The notes: generated by a model not told the origin, from the sequence alone. A DNA stretch of 64,000 bases from Pycnococcus provasolii (GCA_938743325.2 OW568865.1:1116001-1180000), one strand, 5' to 3'; counted from the stretch's first letter, positions 9,243 to 19,975 are shown. Numbers and translations: made by a program.

Positions 9243-12200
9243 ATGGCTGAGGCTGCTGACCCGTTTCTTGAGCAACTGATGAAGGAAGTGGATGAAGTCT
9301 CATTTCCCAATGATTCTACCAACCTTTCGCCACTTGTCGGTGAAGCTGAAACCGGCGGACAGCCAAATGAAGCACAGCAACATACAGCTTCGCAAGCAGT
9401 TGTGAGTGCACATTCTCCACAGCATGCTTATGCTTCAGGAGCTGACGGAGGAGCAGCGGCGGGCGCTGGTGGTCTCCCACTAGCTCATGCGAATACCACC
9501 ACCACGCTTAGATGCGATTCTCCTCCTTTGCCGAGTCCACGTCAACGCGCTCAGGAAGCGCTTGGCGACCCTCCTCACATATGGAGTTCCGGAGTGCTGA
9601 TTCCTGAAGATACGGAAATTGAGTGGTATCCAGCCCAATCCGAACTTGACGCAGACGATAAGTTTGCTGGGCAAGCGAAGTACTGGCTCAAACACGAGTA
9701 CTGCACACAGAGACTGCAAGTACAGATTTTTGGCTTCGAGGCTAAAATTCGATTCGTCTGTGGCTCAGTCATGTTCTTCAAGGAGAAAGAAAATAAATGG
9801 ATAGACAGCACAGAACATCTAAAAAATAAAAGTAAGATCGAATGGCACGACTATGTTCGAGGCACAGGCACTTTTAAAAGAACTTTGAAAGAGCCCAGAC
9901 CACCTGGCAAAAGAAAAAGGGATGCAGAGGTACCTAACCCTCCTCAGCGAATTCTTGATGAAGCATATTACATGTTTCTTCCGAGGAAATCAAATACATC
10001 AGAAAAATCAAAAATGTCCCTTGAAGACTATCTCCTTCGAACAGGTTACTGCCTCGCGACGTACATCGAAATCGATCAAGGAAACTGCGCAGAATCGTCA
10101 GCGACTACAGGACCATGCTACCTAGGACTCTGGTGGGGTGTACTTCAAGATGCATTTTGGAATCCCGATGATCATAGGAGAGGCAAAGTCGGCATCGTGG
10201 ACAAATTCTGGAATTCGCTTGAAAAGCTCAGGGTATTACATCTGCTTGAACAGCTCAAGGATATTGTGTCGCAATCAAATGATGGCGCTGCTTCGCAAGG
10301 ACCCGTGCAAGGCGCTGCGCCTTTGTGCCAATGCGACGCATCGGAATTTCGCGGCAAGCTCGACAAAGGGATACGCTTCCTGTGGGATTTGCAGCACCAT
10401 CCATCGGTACGTAAGGCAACTTGATTTGTCCTTTTTTTTTTGACGGATATTCAGTTATGTGCTAACAACAATATTTCCCACCTCCTATACTACTACTACT
10501 GTACAGACGATCAAAACGGTAGATAAGATCTTGGCATTTCTCCATGAAAACGCTGATGCATGCAAAGCCCTCGGCATCCAAAATCACCCACTTCCGTCTG
10601 AAACAGTGCGACAAGTTGCAGATGCCGTTGATGATCCCAACTTCAAAAAGTATTTCCTTGCATTCGGTGGGAACTTTAAAGGAAAACAGAATATCGCGGA
10701 AGAGGGAAAGAAGGTGATTGATTCTCTGACAAATCTAATGGCATGGGGAACTTTATACATGGATGGTAACGGGGATCTGAGCGATAAAATGTGCGGTCTT
10801 ATTATTCGTGAATTGATTCAGAATACTTTTGATCAAGCACTTGCCAAAAACAGCTATGCTCGCTCAAATTTTGAGAATCCCTCAAATTATCGCGTGGAAT
10901 GGAAAAAGGACTTGGTCCAAAGTCTTATTCAATGCACCAGAGAAGATCGACCAGATTTCCGGGTCGGTTGCATGCTCATGATGATTGAACTGTGCTTCAT
11001 CTTGGATGCTAAAGGATGTTTCGGGCAGCCAGGCGTGGCCGCCAATCCGAATATTTCTTTAGAGAAAATTGCGTCGGGGTGCTTCCTGATCAAGGCTTGC
11101 CTGTCTTCAGAGCAAACTGTGAATGCGATTCGCCACTGGCTCGCCCATCACATTGAGGATGCCGCCATCTTCTTTCGCCGCTGGCGCATCTCGCACGTTG
11201 CTCTTCCGCCGTTGCTGCCGTCATCCTCGCTTGGGAATCACACGATCGTCACAATCCCTGCTTGGGTTTGGAACAAGGAGTTGGTTGATGAGGTGTGCAC
11301 ACTCTCTGCTATGGAGGCGGAAGGTACACATGAGCTGAATCCAGTATCTGGCTCGTTTCGCAGCTTCGAGGATGCTCGCACGTACGTGCGCACGCTCGGT
11401 CTGAAGAGCAAGGAGGAGTGGGAGGAGTGGAGGAAGTCAGGCAACCGACCTCCCGACATTCCGGGCAATCCTCAGACAATGTACAAGTCATCGGGCTGGA
11501 CATCGTACGGTGACTTCCTCGGATACGCGGAGGGCAAGGTGGCTGGCTCGTTTCGCACGTTCGAAGATGCGCGCGTGTACGTGCGCACGCTCGGTCTGAA
11601 GAGCTATACGGAGTGGCGTGCGTGGAGTGCGTCAGGCGCGCGACCGCACGACATTCCGAGCAAGCCTCATACGACGTACAAATCGTCGGGCTGGACGTCG
11701 TACGGCGACTTCCTCGGAGGATACGCGGTGGGCCAAGGTGCGCGTGGCTCGTTTCGCACGTTCGAAGGCGCGCGCGCGTACGTGCGCACGCTCGGTCTGA
11801 AGAGCCAGAAGGAGTGGAGGGCGTGGATTTCGTCAGGCGCGAGGCCGCACGACATTCCGAGCAGTCCTCAGACAACGTACAAGTCATCAGGCTGGACGTC
11901 TTGGGGCGACTTCCTCGGATACGCGGAAGGCAAGCAGGCTCAGAAAACAAAAGAGCACAACATGGAGGTTGGTGCTGACGAGGTTGGTGCTGACCCCGTC
12001 TCCCCAGCTGACATCCAAGATGCGCGTACCTTTTTTACAAACATGCCTGACTCGGCGCTTACCTTGTTTGATTCGCTCGTCATCAACGGACAGTTCCTTG
12101 TGCGTCCGAACCTCGACGGTGACGAACACAAATATCAGCAGGCTAGCGTTGTGCACACGCTTGCCTACTTTGGCGCGACCGATCATCAGGCGAATGAGGA

Positions 12201-14163
12201 ACGTCTACCTGCGGCTGTGAGCATCCCGACCGGCGCTGGCAAGTCGCGCATCATCTGGGCGCTTGCGGCCGCTTTCAGCCTGTACGAAGGTGCACCCGCG
12301 GGGAAACAAGGACGTACGCTCGTCATTACTCCGAGCATCCGCATCCGAGACGGAGCAAGCGATACGTGGCAACAGCTACAGAACACGGGCGTTCTTGGCG
12401 AAGGTGGCGAGGGCACTGGTGGCATCGTTCACCTCGTCCCGAGCACAACCTTCCAGGCAACCGACGCGGCGGATCGGCCAGCCCACTGGGTGAGCGGTAT
12501 TTTGCAGGACTCTGGCACGGCGACGCCAACGACGGCATTTCGCGACGCGAAGGTTGTGGTTTGCACGTGGCAAACGCTCAACAAGGTGATTGAGAAGGCC
12601 AAAGAGCGCTTTCCGGCAGGAGCGCTCGACGGCTTTCTCGCGTCGTGTGGCTTCGCGAACTTCATCGTCGACGAGACGCACCACCATAGCGCCAACTCGT
12701 ACCAGAATCTTGTCAAGATGCTTCAGCCGGATCGCACAGTGCTCCTTTCGGCGTGCTTTGAGCGACTAGACGGGAAAGTCATCAAGAGGCACACCGTCTT
12801 CTCGCGACCGCTCACGTGGGCTGAAACCAACAGGCTCGTCAAGCGCACCACGCGCCACGCGTTGGTGTTCGGTGACACAGTCACAATCAACAACGTGGAA
12901 GTGAAGAAAGATCAGGACCCTGTCAGCTTCACTTGTGGGGAACTCGAGCGTGCGGACGACATTGCTCGTGGGAGGGCTGCCGGCGACAATGAGGATGATG
13001 ACGATGACCCGGACGAGGACGAGGGCGAGGACGAGGAGGACGACGGCGATGACGCGGGTATGCCTACAGTGCCAAAGGCGGTTCGCGATCGCCTTCGACG
13101 AGCCATCGAAAACAACCCCACGATTCAACTGCGGCTCGCGAAGACGATGGTCCGAGCTATCCTCGACAAGAAAAGAGACACGGGTTGCCCCATCGCCGGA
13201 CTGTGCTTTTGCCGCGACCAAAGGCACGCCATGCAGGTGTGCAGTCTCATCCGCTCTCTGCGTATTCCTTCGCCTGATGCCGCGCCAACCTACCTTGAGG
13301 TCGACTACATGTCGTCGGATCGGGGTGCCGAAAACGACGACGTCATACGTCGTCTGGAGAGTGGCGAACTCGACATCGTGTGCGTCGTGGCCATGCTTGG
13401 TGAAGGGTATGACTACCCACTGTTCGGCGTCGCAACATTTTTCACGGCACTTGGCAGCAAGGCTCGCAGCAAGGCGTACCAAGCCGCTGGCCGTATTCTC
13501 CGCATCATCCCAAGAAGTCGGGTGCCTGGCACTGTCACCTCCGAGCAGCTCCGCCGTGCGCAGAATGCTGACATATTTTACCTGAAGTGCTCGTGCATGT
13601 CTCGCCTCCTGATGGACATCGGCATCGACAAGAGCTACGAGGTTGTTGATAACGTTGGTGGTGCGCATGCGCCGGATGGTGGACCGGGCGAAGACGATGG
13701 CGCTGGTACTGGAGGTGCCCATGCGAGTCAGCGCCGCCGGCTGAACAATGGCACTGTCGACGCGACGTACGCTGAAGAGGAGATTGAGCACCACGAACGT
13801 GTTGGAGGTCCTAAAGGCGGGATTGCGGCGGGAGTGTATGATCCCACGAACCCAGAGCATGATCTCATCCCCGACGAGGAACGGTACAACCAATTGTTCG
13901 CCGAGGCGCGTGCGCGCCGCACACAACAGGCACGGCAGAATTTGACTGATTTGCAGCGCAGCTTCGAGGATGCGCGTGCTTACGTGCGCACACTCGGTCT
14001 GAAGAGCGTGGAGGAATGGAATGCGTGGAGTTCGTCAGGCGCGCGACCGCACGACATTCCGAGCAATCCTCAGACGACGTACAAGTCATCGGGCTGGACG
14101 TCGTACGGCGACTTTCTCGGATACGCAGAGGGCAAGGTGGCGAATACCTTGAAGTGCGCGTAA
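9243..14163 (+). CDS. SF2 helicase with four integrase-type repeat units, two exons
   Basis: Exons 9243-10406 and 10507-14163 join in phase 0 to give about 1,606 residues. The N-terminal ~670 residues are unrecognised, apart from an acidic/polar start and the basic RPPGKRKRD near 225. Three ~65-residue repeats begin near residues 671, 736 and 803, and a fourth near 1539. The shared pattern is SFR-FEDAR-YVRTLGLKS, then W, SGARPHDIP, then YKSSGW-S-GDFLG. This resembles the 'phage-integrase repeat unit' reported in algal and large-virus proteins. Between repeats 3 and 4 is an SF2 helicase core: Walker A PTGAGKS (~962), DETH (~1110), motif III-like LLSACF, an acidic insert, and motif VI QAAGRILR (~1380). 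It probably acts on nucleic acid in the nucleus. The mobile-element or viral link is inference. Confidence 0.75.
10407..10506 (+). other. spliceosomal intron in the helicase gene
   Basis: 100-bp intron, phase 0. Donor GTACGTAAG at 10407, a perfect TGCTAAC branch-point word near 10457-10463, and a pyrimidine-rich run to acceptor TACAG ending at 10506. The upstream frame hits a stop 18 bases past the donor, while the downstream frame opens inside the intron, so the two open frames are one gene. Confidence 0.85.
11353..11940 (+). repeat. three tandem coding repeats (integrase-type repeat units)
   Basis: Units start near 11353, 11548 and 11749 (195-200 bp each) inside the helicase gene; a fourth copy lies at about 13957-14140. 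DNA identity is high, with CGCACGCTCGGTCTGAAGAG shared almost exactly between units, which suggests recent duplication or gene conversion. Confidence 0.85.
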
Positions 14164-14327
14164 TCATGTAAATAATCACTGAAGCATTTCGCCCCCCGCC
14201 CCCGGCAGCCCGGGGCCGGGGAAGCCCATCTGCTCCGGGGAAACGAGACCCCCTCACTTCATTCCATGCACCTGCCCCACTCACAATTAATTGCCAATCA
14301 ATTACTGCTCAGTAGTCCTTGATAGTG

Positions 14328-15881
14328 ATGGCGAATCCACTACTCATCACCGTGCTGCTGCTGCCGCTGCTGGCAGTCATCCTCACGACGGCGACGCCAA
14401 CATGCGCAGACTCCACCACCACCACCACCACCAACGCCTCGCCACCACCGCTCGTCACGCTGACGCGCGCCTCCTTCTTCGTGCGCGCAGATTACGCCCC
14501 GTACGAAGCGATGGAATTGATTGTGATTTGCCGTGACGACAAAGGTACTGACGTCATGAAGTCACGAGAAGTCAGGCTGGCGAAGCAGGGTGAGCTGTAC
14601 GAACATCTTGGTATGCCAATCGGTCGATGGACGGCATCTTCGGCAACGCTGAATTGCGAGGCGTACGATGAGGATCGCGACGGCGTGTTCAGCTACTTCA
14701 ACCTCGGACGAGATGCATTTGGAAAGGCTGTCGTGCGCAAGGCTGACTTCAAAGTCACGGGCGAACGAACGTACGACTTCAAAGATGACAACAACAAGGT
14801 CATGACACGCCTTACGCTACGCTGTCCCGGATGCGCTGCTCCACCATCAGCCACTGCTGTCGACTCTCCTCCGAAGAAGATTCGCTTCGTGTCGTGGGCA
14901 GGTGCTCGCGTCACGAAAGGCATGCTCGCGGAACTGGGTGCCGTTCCTCGAGGTGGTGGCTTGCCCCTTCGCGCCGACGACGCGCCTTCGTACGAGAAGT
15001 GGACGATGGGCGCTTGTCCATCAGCGACGACTCTCTTCGTGACTGCCGACGAGGCGCCAAATGTGGCAGTGACTCTTTACGAGCACGCCGAAAAGAATGG
15101 GAAGCTTCTTTCCATACAGCCACTTACGAATGCGACCACGATGATACCTCTACGCAACGACGCCGTCATACGCAACGCGCTTTTGTTTGGAGATCACGCG
15201 GATGAACTCGGATGGTGGAGGCGCCGTGCGAGCTCGCTCGTCGTTCCAGCAGGCGTGGATGCGATTTTGTACGGAAAGAAAGGACCTGTGAGGTACCACG
15301 GCAAAGATGGAGTTGCGACATATCGACGACTTGACGATACCACGCACGACGATTTGCAGGCGGTGGAGGTGATAAAAAGCACAGATCGAGGCAACATCAA
15401 CGGGCCGGATCCTGATCCTATTGCCACGGAAGCAGCCACGGAACGAGCTGGTATCGGGTGCTGCATACAAAGCTGTTTCGAGACTCCAGGGTGTGTCGCG
15501 TTTACGTTGCATATTTCCACTGGTCGATGTTTCTTGTATGCGGACGACCAGGTGGAGACGCTGCAGGCGGCCATCGCCGTCAACAACAACAATGACAGTG
15601 GTGAGACCACTGCTGCTCCTCTATTCTTGGAGCCTTTGCCAGGATTCGCGTCTGGCATGATCTGGACAGAGGTGCCAAGCCAGCTGCAGAATGCACGACC
15701 ATCCACCACGATGCCACAATCGGCGGACGACGTGAAGAACACAACGACGCCTAATTTGAATGAGTGCAGTTTGGCCAACGGAGAGCTTGTGGTTGTCGGC
15801 GCATGTGGGAATGCGACAGGGCTAGGTGGAGAGGATGTGAATCGGGAGACGCAAGCATTTTTGGGCACGGCTTCCTACTAG
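14328..15881 (+). CDS. secreted protein with PAN/Apple-like module
   Basis: 517 residues from the ATG at 14328. A clear signal peptide (MANPLLITVLLLPLLAVILT) is followed by a Thr-rich spacer. Residues ~40-165 look like an all-beta domain, possibly C2-like, with an acidic YDEDRDGVFSYF loop. Around residues 365-400 the cysteine spacing GIGCCIQSCFETPGCVAFTL then C-FLY fits a PAN/Apple-type carbohydrate- or protein-binding module. The remainder is unassigned and the protein ends after a Cys-containing tail. No catalytic signature is visible. It is probably extracellular or in the secretory pathway. The PAN call is by cysteine pattern only. Confidence 0.6.
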   Translation: MANPLLITVLLLPLLAVILTTATPTCADSTTTTTTNASPPPLVTLTRASFFVRADYAPYEAMELIVICRDDKGTDVMKSREVRLAKQGELYEHLGMPIGRWTASSATLNCEAYDEDRDGVFSYFNLGRDAFGKAVVRKADFKVTGERTYDFKDDNNKVMTRLTLRCPGCAAPPSATAVDSPPKKIRFVSWAGARVTKGMLAELGAVPRGGGLPLRADDAPSYEKWTMGACPSATTLFVTADEAPNVAVTLYEHAEKNGKLLSIQPLTNATTMIPLRNDAVIRNALLFGDHADELGWWRRRASSLVVPAGVDAILYGKKGPVRYHGKDGVATYRRLDDTTHDDLQAVEVIKSTDRGNINGPDPDPIATEAATERAGIGCCIQSCFETPGCVAFTLHISTGRCFLYADDQVETLQAAIAVNNNNDSGETTAAPLFLEPLPGFASGMIWTEVPSQLQNARPSTTMPQSADDVKNTTTPNLNECSLANGELVVVGACGNATGLGGEDVNRETQAFLGTASY

Positions 15882-16016
15882 GGTAGCCCAAAGGTTTTTT
15901 TTTGGTTGTTGTTGTGTCACACGTTCACAAATTGTCACCAAAACAAAGTGAGGAGCCCTCCTTGCTCGCTCGCTTGCTCACGACCCACGACGACCCACGC
16001 CACTCGCTCACCACCA

Positions 16017-17105
16017 TCATCCTTCCCACGCTGGGAGCATCACGTGCTTCGGACGGCGAGCAAGCATCTTCTCTGGCGTGTCGACGCCGTCGAGACCGGC
16101 GTACTCGTTATTCGGCTTGGGCACCGCCCAGTGACACGCTTCCTCAATCTTGAGTGCGTTTGTGCCGCGCTCGACAAGGAACCAACCACCCAGACCCCAG
16201 TACGTTCCCCAGCTATTACGGACAACCCAGTATTTCTTCTTCGTCGTCATTTTGTCGTCGTCGTCTTCGTCGTCGTCGTTGTCAGCATTGCCAAGTTCTC
16301 CCCATCCAACCACGCTGATGATGTGGTTTGTAGCTTTGCCAGGATCCGTGACGATGCCACCCTTGTAGTGTTCAATCGGATTGGCGTCAATGGCGCAGCT
16401 GATTGGACCACGTAGATAGATCTCCCTCATCATTTCCCGTTCTCCGCTGACTTTCCCGTACTCGGTGATGTAATGTCGTGCAAACTTTTTCGTCGCCCAG
16501 CATTTGCCCGTGCCTGCAGGAGGATCGCAGTTTCGGCACACGTTCTCCGCCGTGCACTCGTCGTCGCGCGCTTTGTACTGCTGGCACGTGTCGGACGGCA
16601 CGCCATTTTCGTAGACCCACTGGTACGCACCAGCATCCCATCCTCCGTTGCAGCTTCCCGCCACTTCCGTGCCACAGTTGAGTATCACTTGGATCGACAA
16701 GTTGATGTCAGGCCACGCCCCTCCGCGCGCAATCTTGATACGATCTGCGAGCGCACTCATGGATCCGTGCGCCCAGCAGCTTCCGCAGTACTGAGGTATG
16801 TGCTGATTGAGATCCTTCGTGACGTAGTTGGTTCCATGGAAGGATCGCCAATCGAACGCGGTAGGCAGATCCATGATTGGCGGGAGCGGCGCGAGAATGC
16901 GTTCGGTGACATTATGTTTCGGCGGAATCAGCAGCTCGGACTTCAAAAGCCTAACAACCTTAGTGGCAGCAGTAGGAGCGAAGGAGGATGGCTGCTGAGT
17001 TGCCGTACGTCTGTTCTTTATTGACGCATGCACACCACCACCATTATTATTGACGATGGCAAGAAGCAGCACGAGCACGAGAAGAGAGGAGGAGGAGGAC
17101 GCCAT
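16017..17105 (-). CDS. CTSZ: cathepsin Z/X-type papain-family cysteine protease
   Basis: 362 residues from the ATG at 17103-17105, which starts directly at a signal peptide (Ser-rich, then LLVLVLLLAIV). The mature enzyme begins near LPTAFDWR. It has the active-site segment QYCGSCWAHGS (Cys near 110), NHIISVVGW (His near 262) and NSWG (Asn near 297), a full papain triad. The HIP residues just before QYCGSCW are the mini-loop insertion diagnostic of cathepsin X/Z, which restricts the enzyme to carboxypeptidase-like cleavage. The propeptide is very short, also typical of this subfamily. An acidic Asp/Glu run interrupts the loop between the His and Asn. It probably acts in lysosome/vacuole or outside the cell. 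Adjacent GT77 is transcribed divergently. Confidence 0.9.
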   Translation of the reverse strand: MASSSSSLLVLVLLLAIVNNNGGGVHASIKNRRTATQQPSSFAPTAATKVVRLLKSELLIPPKHNVTERILAPLPPIMDLPTAFDWRSFHGTNYVTKDLNQHIPQYCGSCWAHGSMSALADRIKIARGGAWPDINLSIQVILNCGTEVAGSCNGGWDAGAYQWVYENGVPSDTCQQYKARDDECTAENVCRNCDPPAGTGKCWATKKFARHYITEYGKVSGEREMMREIYLRGPISCAIDANPIEHYKGGIVTDPGKATNHIISVVGWGELGNADNDDDEDDDDKMTTKKKYWVVRNSWGTYWGLGGWFLVERGTNALKIEEACHWAVPKPNNEYAGLDGVDTPEKMLARRPKHVMLPAWEG

Positions 17106-17643
17106 GGATGGAAATCTATCGGATAAGAAGAATGCCACGGTGGAGACGTGTGTGGTGAAAAATTCAGTCAAAAATATTGATTGACGCGTCAGAAAAAGAG
17201 GGCGAAAAGTTGACCAGAAAAGTAAAGTTTAGTCAGAAAAAAGGCGAGAAAAAAGAACGGAGAAATGAAAATGATCAGCTTCTGGAACGAGCCGAAACAG
17301 TGCCCGTGGGGGATAACAAAAATTACAAAAGTTCCCCCGCCAATTAGTCTAACTACTACCACCTCACCAACAACAGGTCTCACCAACTACGAACCCGAAC
17401 GAGCTCCTAACCCTAATGCCCTAATGCTCCTAACCCTAATGCCCTAATGCTCCTAACCCTAATGCCCTAATGCCCTAATGCCCTAATGCTTACCCTTCCC
17501 CCCTGTGCTAACCCTAACCCTAATCCTGCTCTCTCTGCTTCCTCTCTATCTCCCCTCCGCACCCCCTCGCCGACGCGACATCGTCCGGTTTGGATCACAA
17601 CCAACATCGGCAACGGCGTCCCATCCCATCCCAACCAACTGCG
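17106..17643. other. divergent intergenic region with telomere-like tract
   Basis: Shared upstream region of the cathepsin Z (-) and GT77 (+) genes. It is A-rich near the protease start and then holds a long degenerate CCCTAA-type tract at about 17408-17526. No gene seen. Confidence 0.5.
17408..17526 (-). repeat. degenerate telomere-like CCCTAA / CCCTAATG tract
   Basis: Alternating CCCTAACC and CCCTAATGC/T units in two registers, with three consecutive ATGCCCTAATG copies near 17461-17488. It ends about 120 bp before the GT77 start codon. This is the longest telomere-like tract in the window, but also the most degenerate. Confidence 0.7.
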
Positions 17644-18879
17644 ATGCTGCCGTCGACGCGTGCGCACGTCCATGGCGGACGTTTGGGGACCCGTGGTTCG
17701 GCGGACGAATCCTCAAGTGGGCTTCTGCGCATTCTGCTTGCGCTTTCCCTAGGTGCGCTCGTTGGCATGTCCTACGCAGTCAGTCGAACGCAACGCGACA
17801 TGTCCCTTCTGAACGCCGAACTCGTTTCCGCGCTTAACGTCGCATCGCAAGTTAACGCAGCAGCAGGAACAGCAGGAATTACAGCAGGCAAAGCGTCGTT
17901 GGCAGGAGCTGTCTCATCTTCTTCCACAGCGACGGGAATCGCCGCGAACATGTACGTGCCGACCTCAGAAGACGTTCCCAACGAGGAACTCAAAGCCGTG
18001 CTCGAGCGCGTCGCAGTCAACAGAGAGGTGCTCGCAGCCGTGTCCAACAAAGCTCTAATATCCGAGGACGGAAACTACGGCATGCTCAAGACGTGGGTCG
18101 ACAGCGTGCGAGCGAGCGGCGTGAAAAATTTCATGGTTGTCGCGCTCGACGACCACACCGCGCACGCCATGGACAAAATCGGAGTCGCGAGGTGGAGGCG
18201 GGACCCCACCAAGCTGCGTGACATGAACCTCAGCAACCACGGAATCAGCGCGCAGAAGTTTCACATGCTCCGCGAGTTCCTCGTGCTCGGATACAGCGTT
18301 CTCCTCAGCGACGTCGACATCGTCACTCTCAAAAACCCGTTCGAGCACCTCGTGCGCGACAGCGACGTCGAGGGCATGAGCGACGGTGCGGACGAGCGGA
18401 CGGCGTACGGGTGGGACGACGTCGCGGACCACCCGGAGATGGGATGGAGCCGGTTCGCTCACACCGTGCGCTGGTACGTGATGAACAGCGGGCTGTTCTA
18501 CCTGCGTCCGACGGTAGGTGCGGTGGCTCTCATGGACCGGTGCACGGACCGCCTGTCGAAGCAGGACTTGTGGGATCAGCAGGTGTTCAACGAGGAGCTG
18601 TACTTCCCCGCGCGTCCGGGTGCGCCGAGAACTCCCGTGAGTGCGCGCGTTGCGGACATCGACACCTTCATGAATAGCAAGCGTCTGTTCGTGCACTTGC
18701 GCAAGAGCTGGTCAGGTCAGAGCCGCGCGAAGGAGAAGGCTGCGATGATCCACGTGAACTACCACCCAGACAAGTGGGAGCGCATGAAGAGTATTATTGA
18801 CATCTGGCAAAACGGCAAGTCGTGGAGCACGTTGGACAAGTATCCGGACGGCAGCTGCTTCGGCGCACCGAACTGCTAA
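17644..18879 (+). CDS. GT77 glycosyltransferase (RRA-like arabinosyltransferase)
   Basis: 411 residues from the ATG at 17644. It is a type II membrane protein: a short cytosolic end, one hydrophobic anchor (LLRILLALSLGALVGMSYAV), a heptad-like stem, then the GT77 nucleotide-diphospho-sugar transferase domain. Family marks are MVVALDD, the DxD-type LLSDVDIVTLKNPF (near 221), DSDVEGMSDGADERTAYG, MGWSRFAH, NSGLFYLRPT, WDQQVFNEE and DTFMNSKRLFVHLR. Plant RRA enzymes add arabinose to hydroxyproline-linked glycans on extensin-type wall proteins in the Golgi, and a similar wall-glycoprotein role is likely here. The C-terminus ends with a Cys pair. Family assignment is firm; sugar donor is inferred. 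Confidence 0.88.
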   Translation: MLPSTRAHVHGGRLGTRGSADESSSGLLRILLALSLGALVGMSYAVSRTQRDMSLLNAELVSALNVASQVNAAAGTAGITAGKASLAGAVSSSSTATGIAANMYVPTSEDVPNEELKAVLERVAVNREVLAAVSNKALISEDGNYGMLKTWVDSVRASGVKNFMVVALDDHTAHAMDKIGVARWRRDPTKLRDMNLSNHGISAQKFHMLREFLVLGYSVLLSDVDIVTLKNPFEHLVRDSDVEGMSDGADERTAYGWDDVADHPEMGWSRFAHTVRWYVMNSGLFYLRPTVGAVALMDRCTDRLSKQDLWDQQVFNEELYFPARPGAPRTPVSARVADIDTFMNSKRLFVHLRKSWSGQSRAKEKAAMIHVNYHPDKWERMKSIIDIWQNGKSWSTLDKYPDGSCFGAPNC

Positions 18880-18945
18880 GCTTAGTAGACCCCACTTATT
18901 AGATTCATATTATTTTTTTTAAGGAGAAAGGAATTTGACTTATTA

Positions 18946-19551
18946 TTACTTTTCGACGACGATGTCGTCCTTGTCACCACGTTTCTGCAGGTCGTTCCAC
19001 CCTCGAATCCACGGCGTTCCTGCGGGCGCCTGCGCGCCGGCTGACTGTTTGCGCAGGAAGTCGTCGCTCGCCTTTTTGATTTGCGTCCATATGGGGTTGG
19101 TTGCGACTTCTTCGGGCGGGTTCGTTTGGTTCGTGAGCCAGCTGTACAGGTCTGGGTTTTCGCACTTGAGTATTTGCGCGTAGAGTTTAAGTTGTTCGTC
19201 GTCGAGTGTTCTGATGTTCGCTTCCGCCCACTGTCCCAGTAGTAGGTCCAGTTCAAGGAATCCGCGTTGTTTGCTTCTGTATAGGAGTGCGTTAACGATC
19301 CTTCTTTTGTGCGACGCGTCATACCCCGCGGCATCTTCCCCCAGAGCAGGGAGCGGGGATGGCATAATGGGCGGGTTGAGAACGGGAAGAGACGAGGATG
19401 ACGAAGATGACGACGACGACGACGATGATAAGAATCTCATAAGAGCAGGAGGAGCACTACCATGTAAGATACCACCACCACCACCACCACCACCACCACC
19501 ACGGAGGATACCAGTCACGATGATACGCACGGCAACGCTGTGACGCGACAT
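18946..19551 (-). CDS. SDHAF2: succinate dehydrogenase assembly factor 2 (FAD attachment to SDHA)
   Basis: 201 residues from the ATG at 19549-19551. The C-terminal ~110 residues are a textbook SDHAF2/Sdh5/SdhE domain: RRIVNALLYRSKQRGFLELD, LLLGQWAEANI, then LYAQILKCENPDLYSWLTNQ. The RGFLELD segment contains the conserved RGxxE surface that promotes covalent FAD attachment to the succinate dehydrogenase flavoprotein in the mitochondrial matrix. The N-terminal ~85 residues are basic and then low in complexity (Gly run, Ser run), fitting a mitochondrial presequence with expanded microsatellites. It converges on the GT77 gene with only 66 bp between stops. A TTAGGGTTTTAGGG word and the start of the DIRS element lie about 110 bp upstream. 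Confidence 0.92.
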   Translation of the reverse strand: MSRHSVAVRIIVTGILRGGGGGGGGGGILHGSAPPALMRFLSSSSSSSSSSSSSLPVLNPPIMPSPLPALGEDAAGYDASHKRRIVNALLYRSKQRGFLELDLLLGQWAEANIRTLDDEQLKLYAQILKCENPDLYSWLTNQTNPPEEVATNPIWTQIKKASDDFLRKQSAGAQAPAGTPWIRGWNDLQKRGDKDDIVVEK

Positions 19552-19668
19552 GGCGTTTTTTTGGCGGGCTGGAATGAAGGGGGGGGGGGGACGCGTGCGC
19601 CACAAACCTGTGCACAACAAGCTTCTTCGAGAAGCCTCAGGAGATTCTCGGGAGCGGGGGAGTTAGGG

Positions 19669-19692
19669 TTTTAGGGGGGGCCAGTATTGCCA
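19669..19692 (-). repeat. DIRS element repeat B2 (24 bp)
   Basis: TTTTAGGGGGGGCCAGTATT then GCCA on the plus strand; identical to 19974-19997. Terminal repeat on the 3' side of the element in its own orientation. Confidence 0.85.
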
Positions 19693-19785
19693 ATGAAGGT
19701 CATCTTTTACACAAACCGAAATTAAAACCAAAAGTAGGTCTCCTGCTCCAGTAACCAACTATAGTCAACAGGGAGGGAGGGTGGG

Positions 19786-19975
19786 AGGTTGTTTGCGAAG
19801 CAAGCAACCAACAGCAAGAGTGGATACGCGCGAGCAGCCTTAAGGGAGAGGCCGCCGGAGGGTCTCGAGACCCGCCGGGCGGCCGCTCCCCAATACCCTT
19901 GTAGGTACAGGGTTAAGCTGCGCGAGCGACTCCCCCCAATCAAAAACCCCAATTAAACAAGTAGAACTGAAGATT
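19786..19975 (-). repeat. DIRS element repeat A2 (190 bp)
   Basis: Direct repeat of 21048-21237 with a constant offset of 1,262 bp and no difference seen. It contains an internal inverted motif GGGTCTCGAGACCC. It abuts repeat B1 at 19974-19997. Confidence 0.9.

Noticed and set aside
11353-11940. CRISPR-like array or satellite
   Set aside because: Units are ~195 bp, in frame, and conserved as protein; this is a coding repeat.
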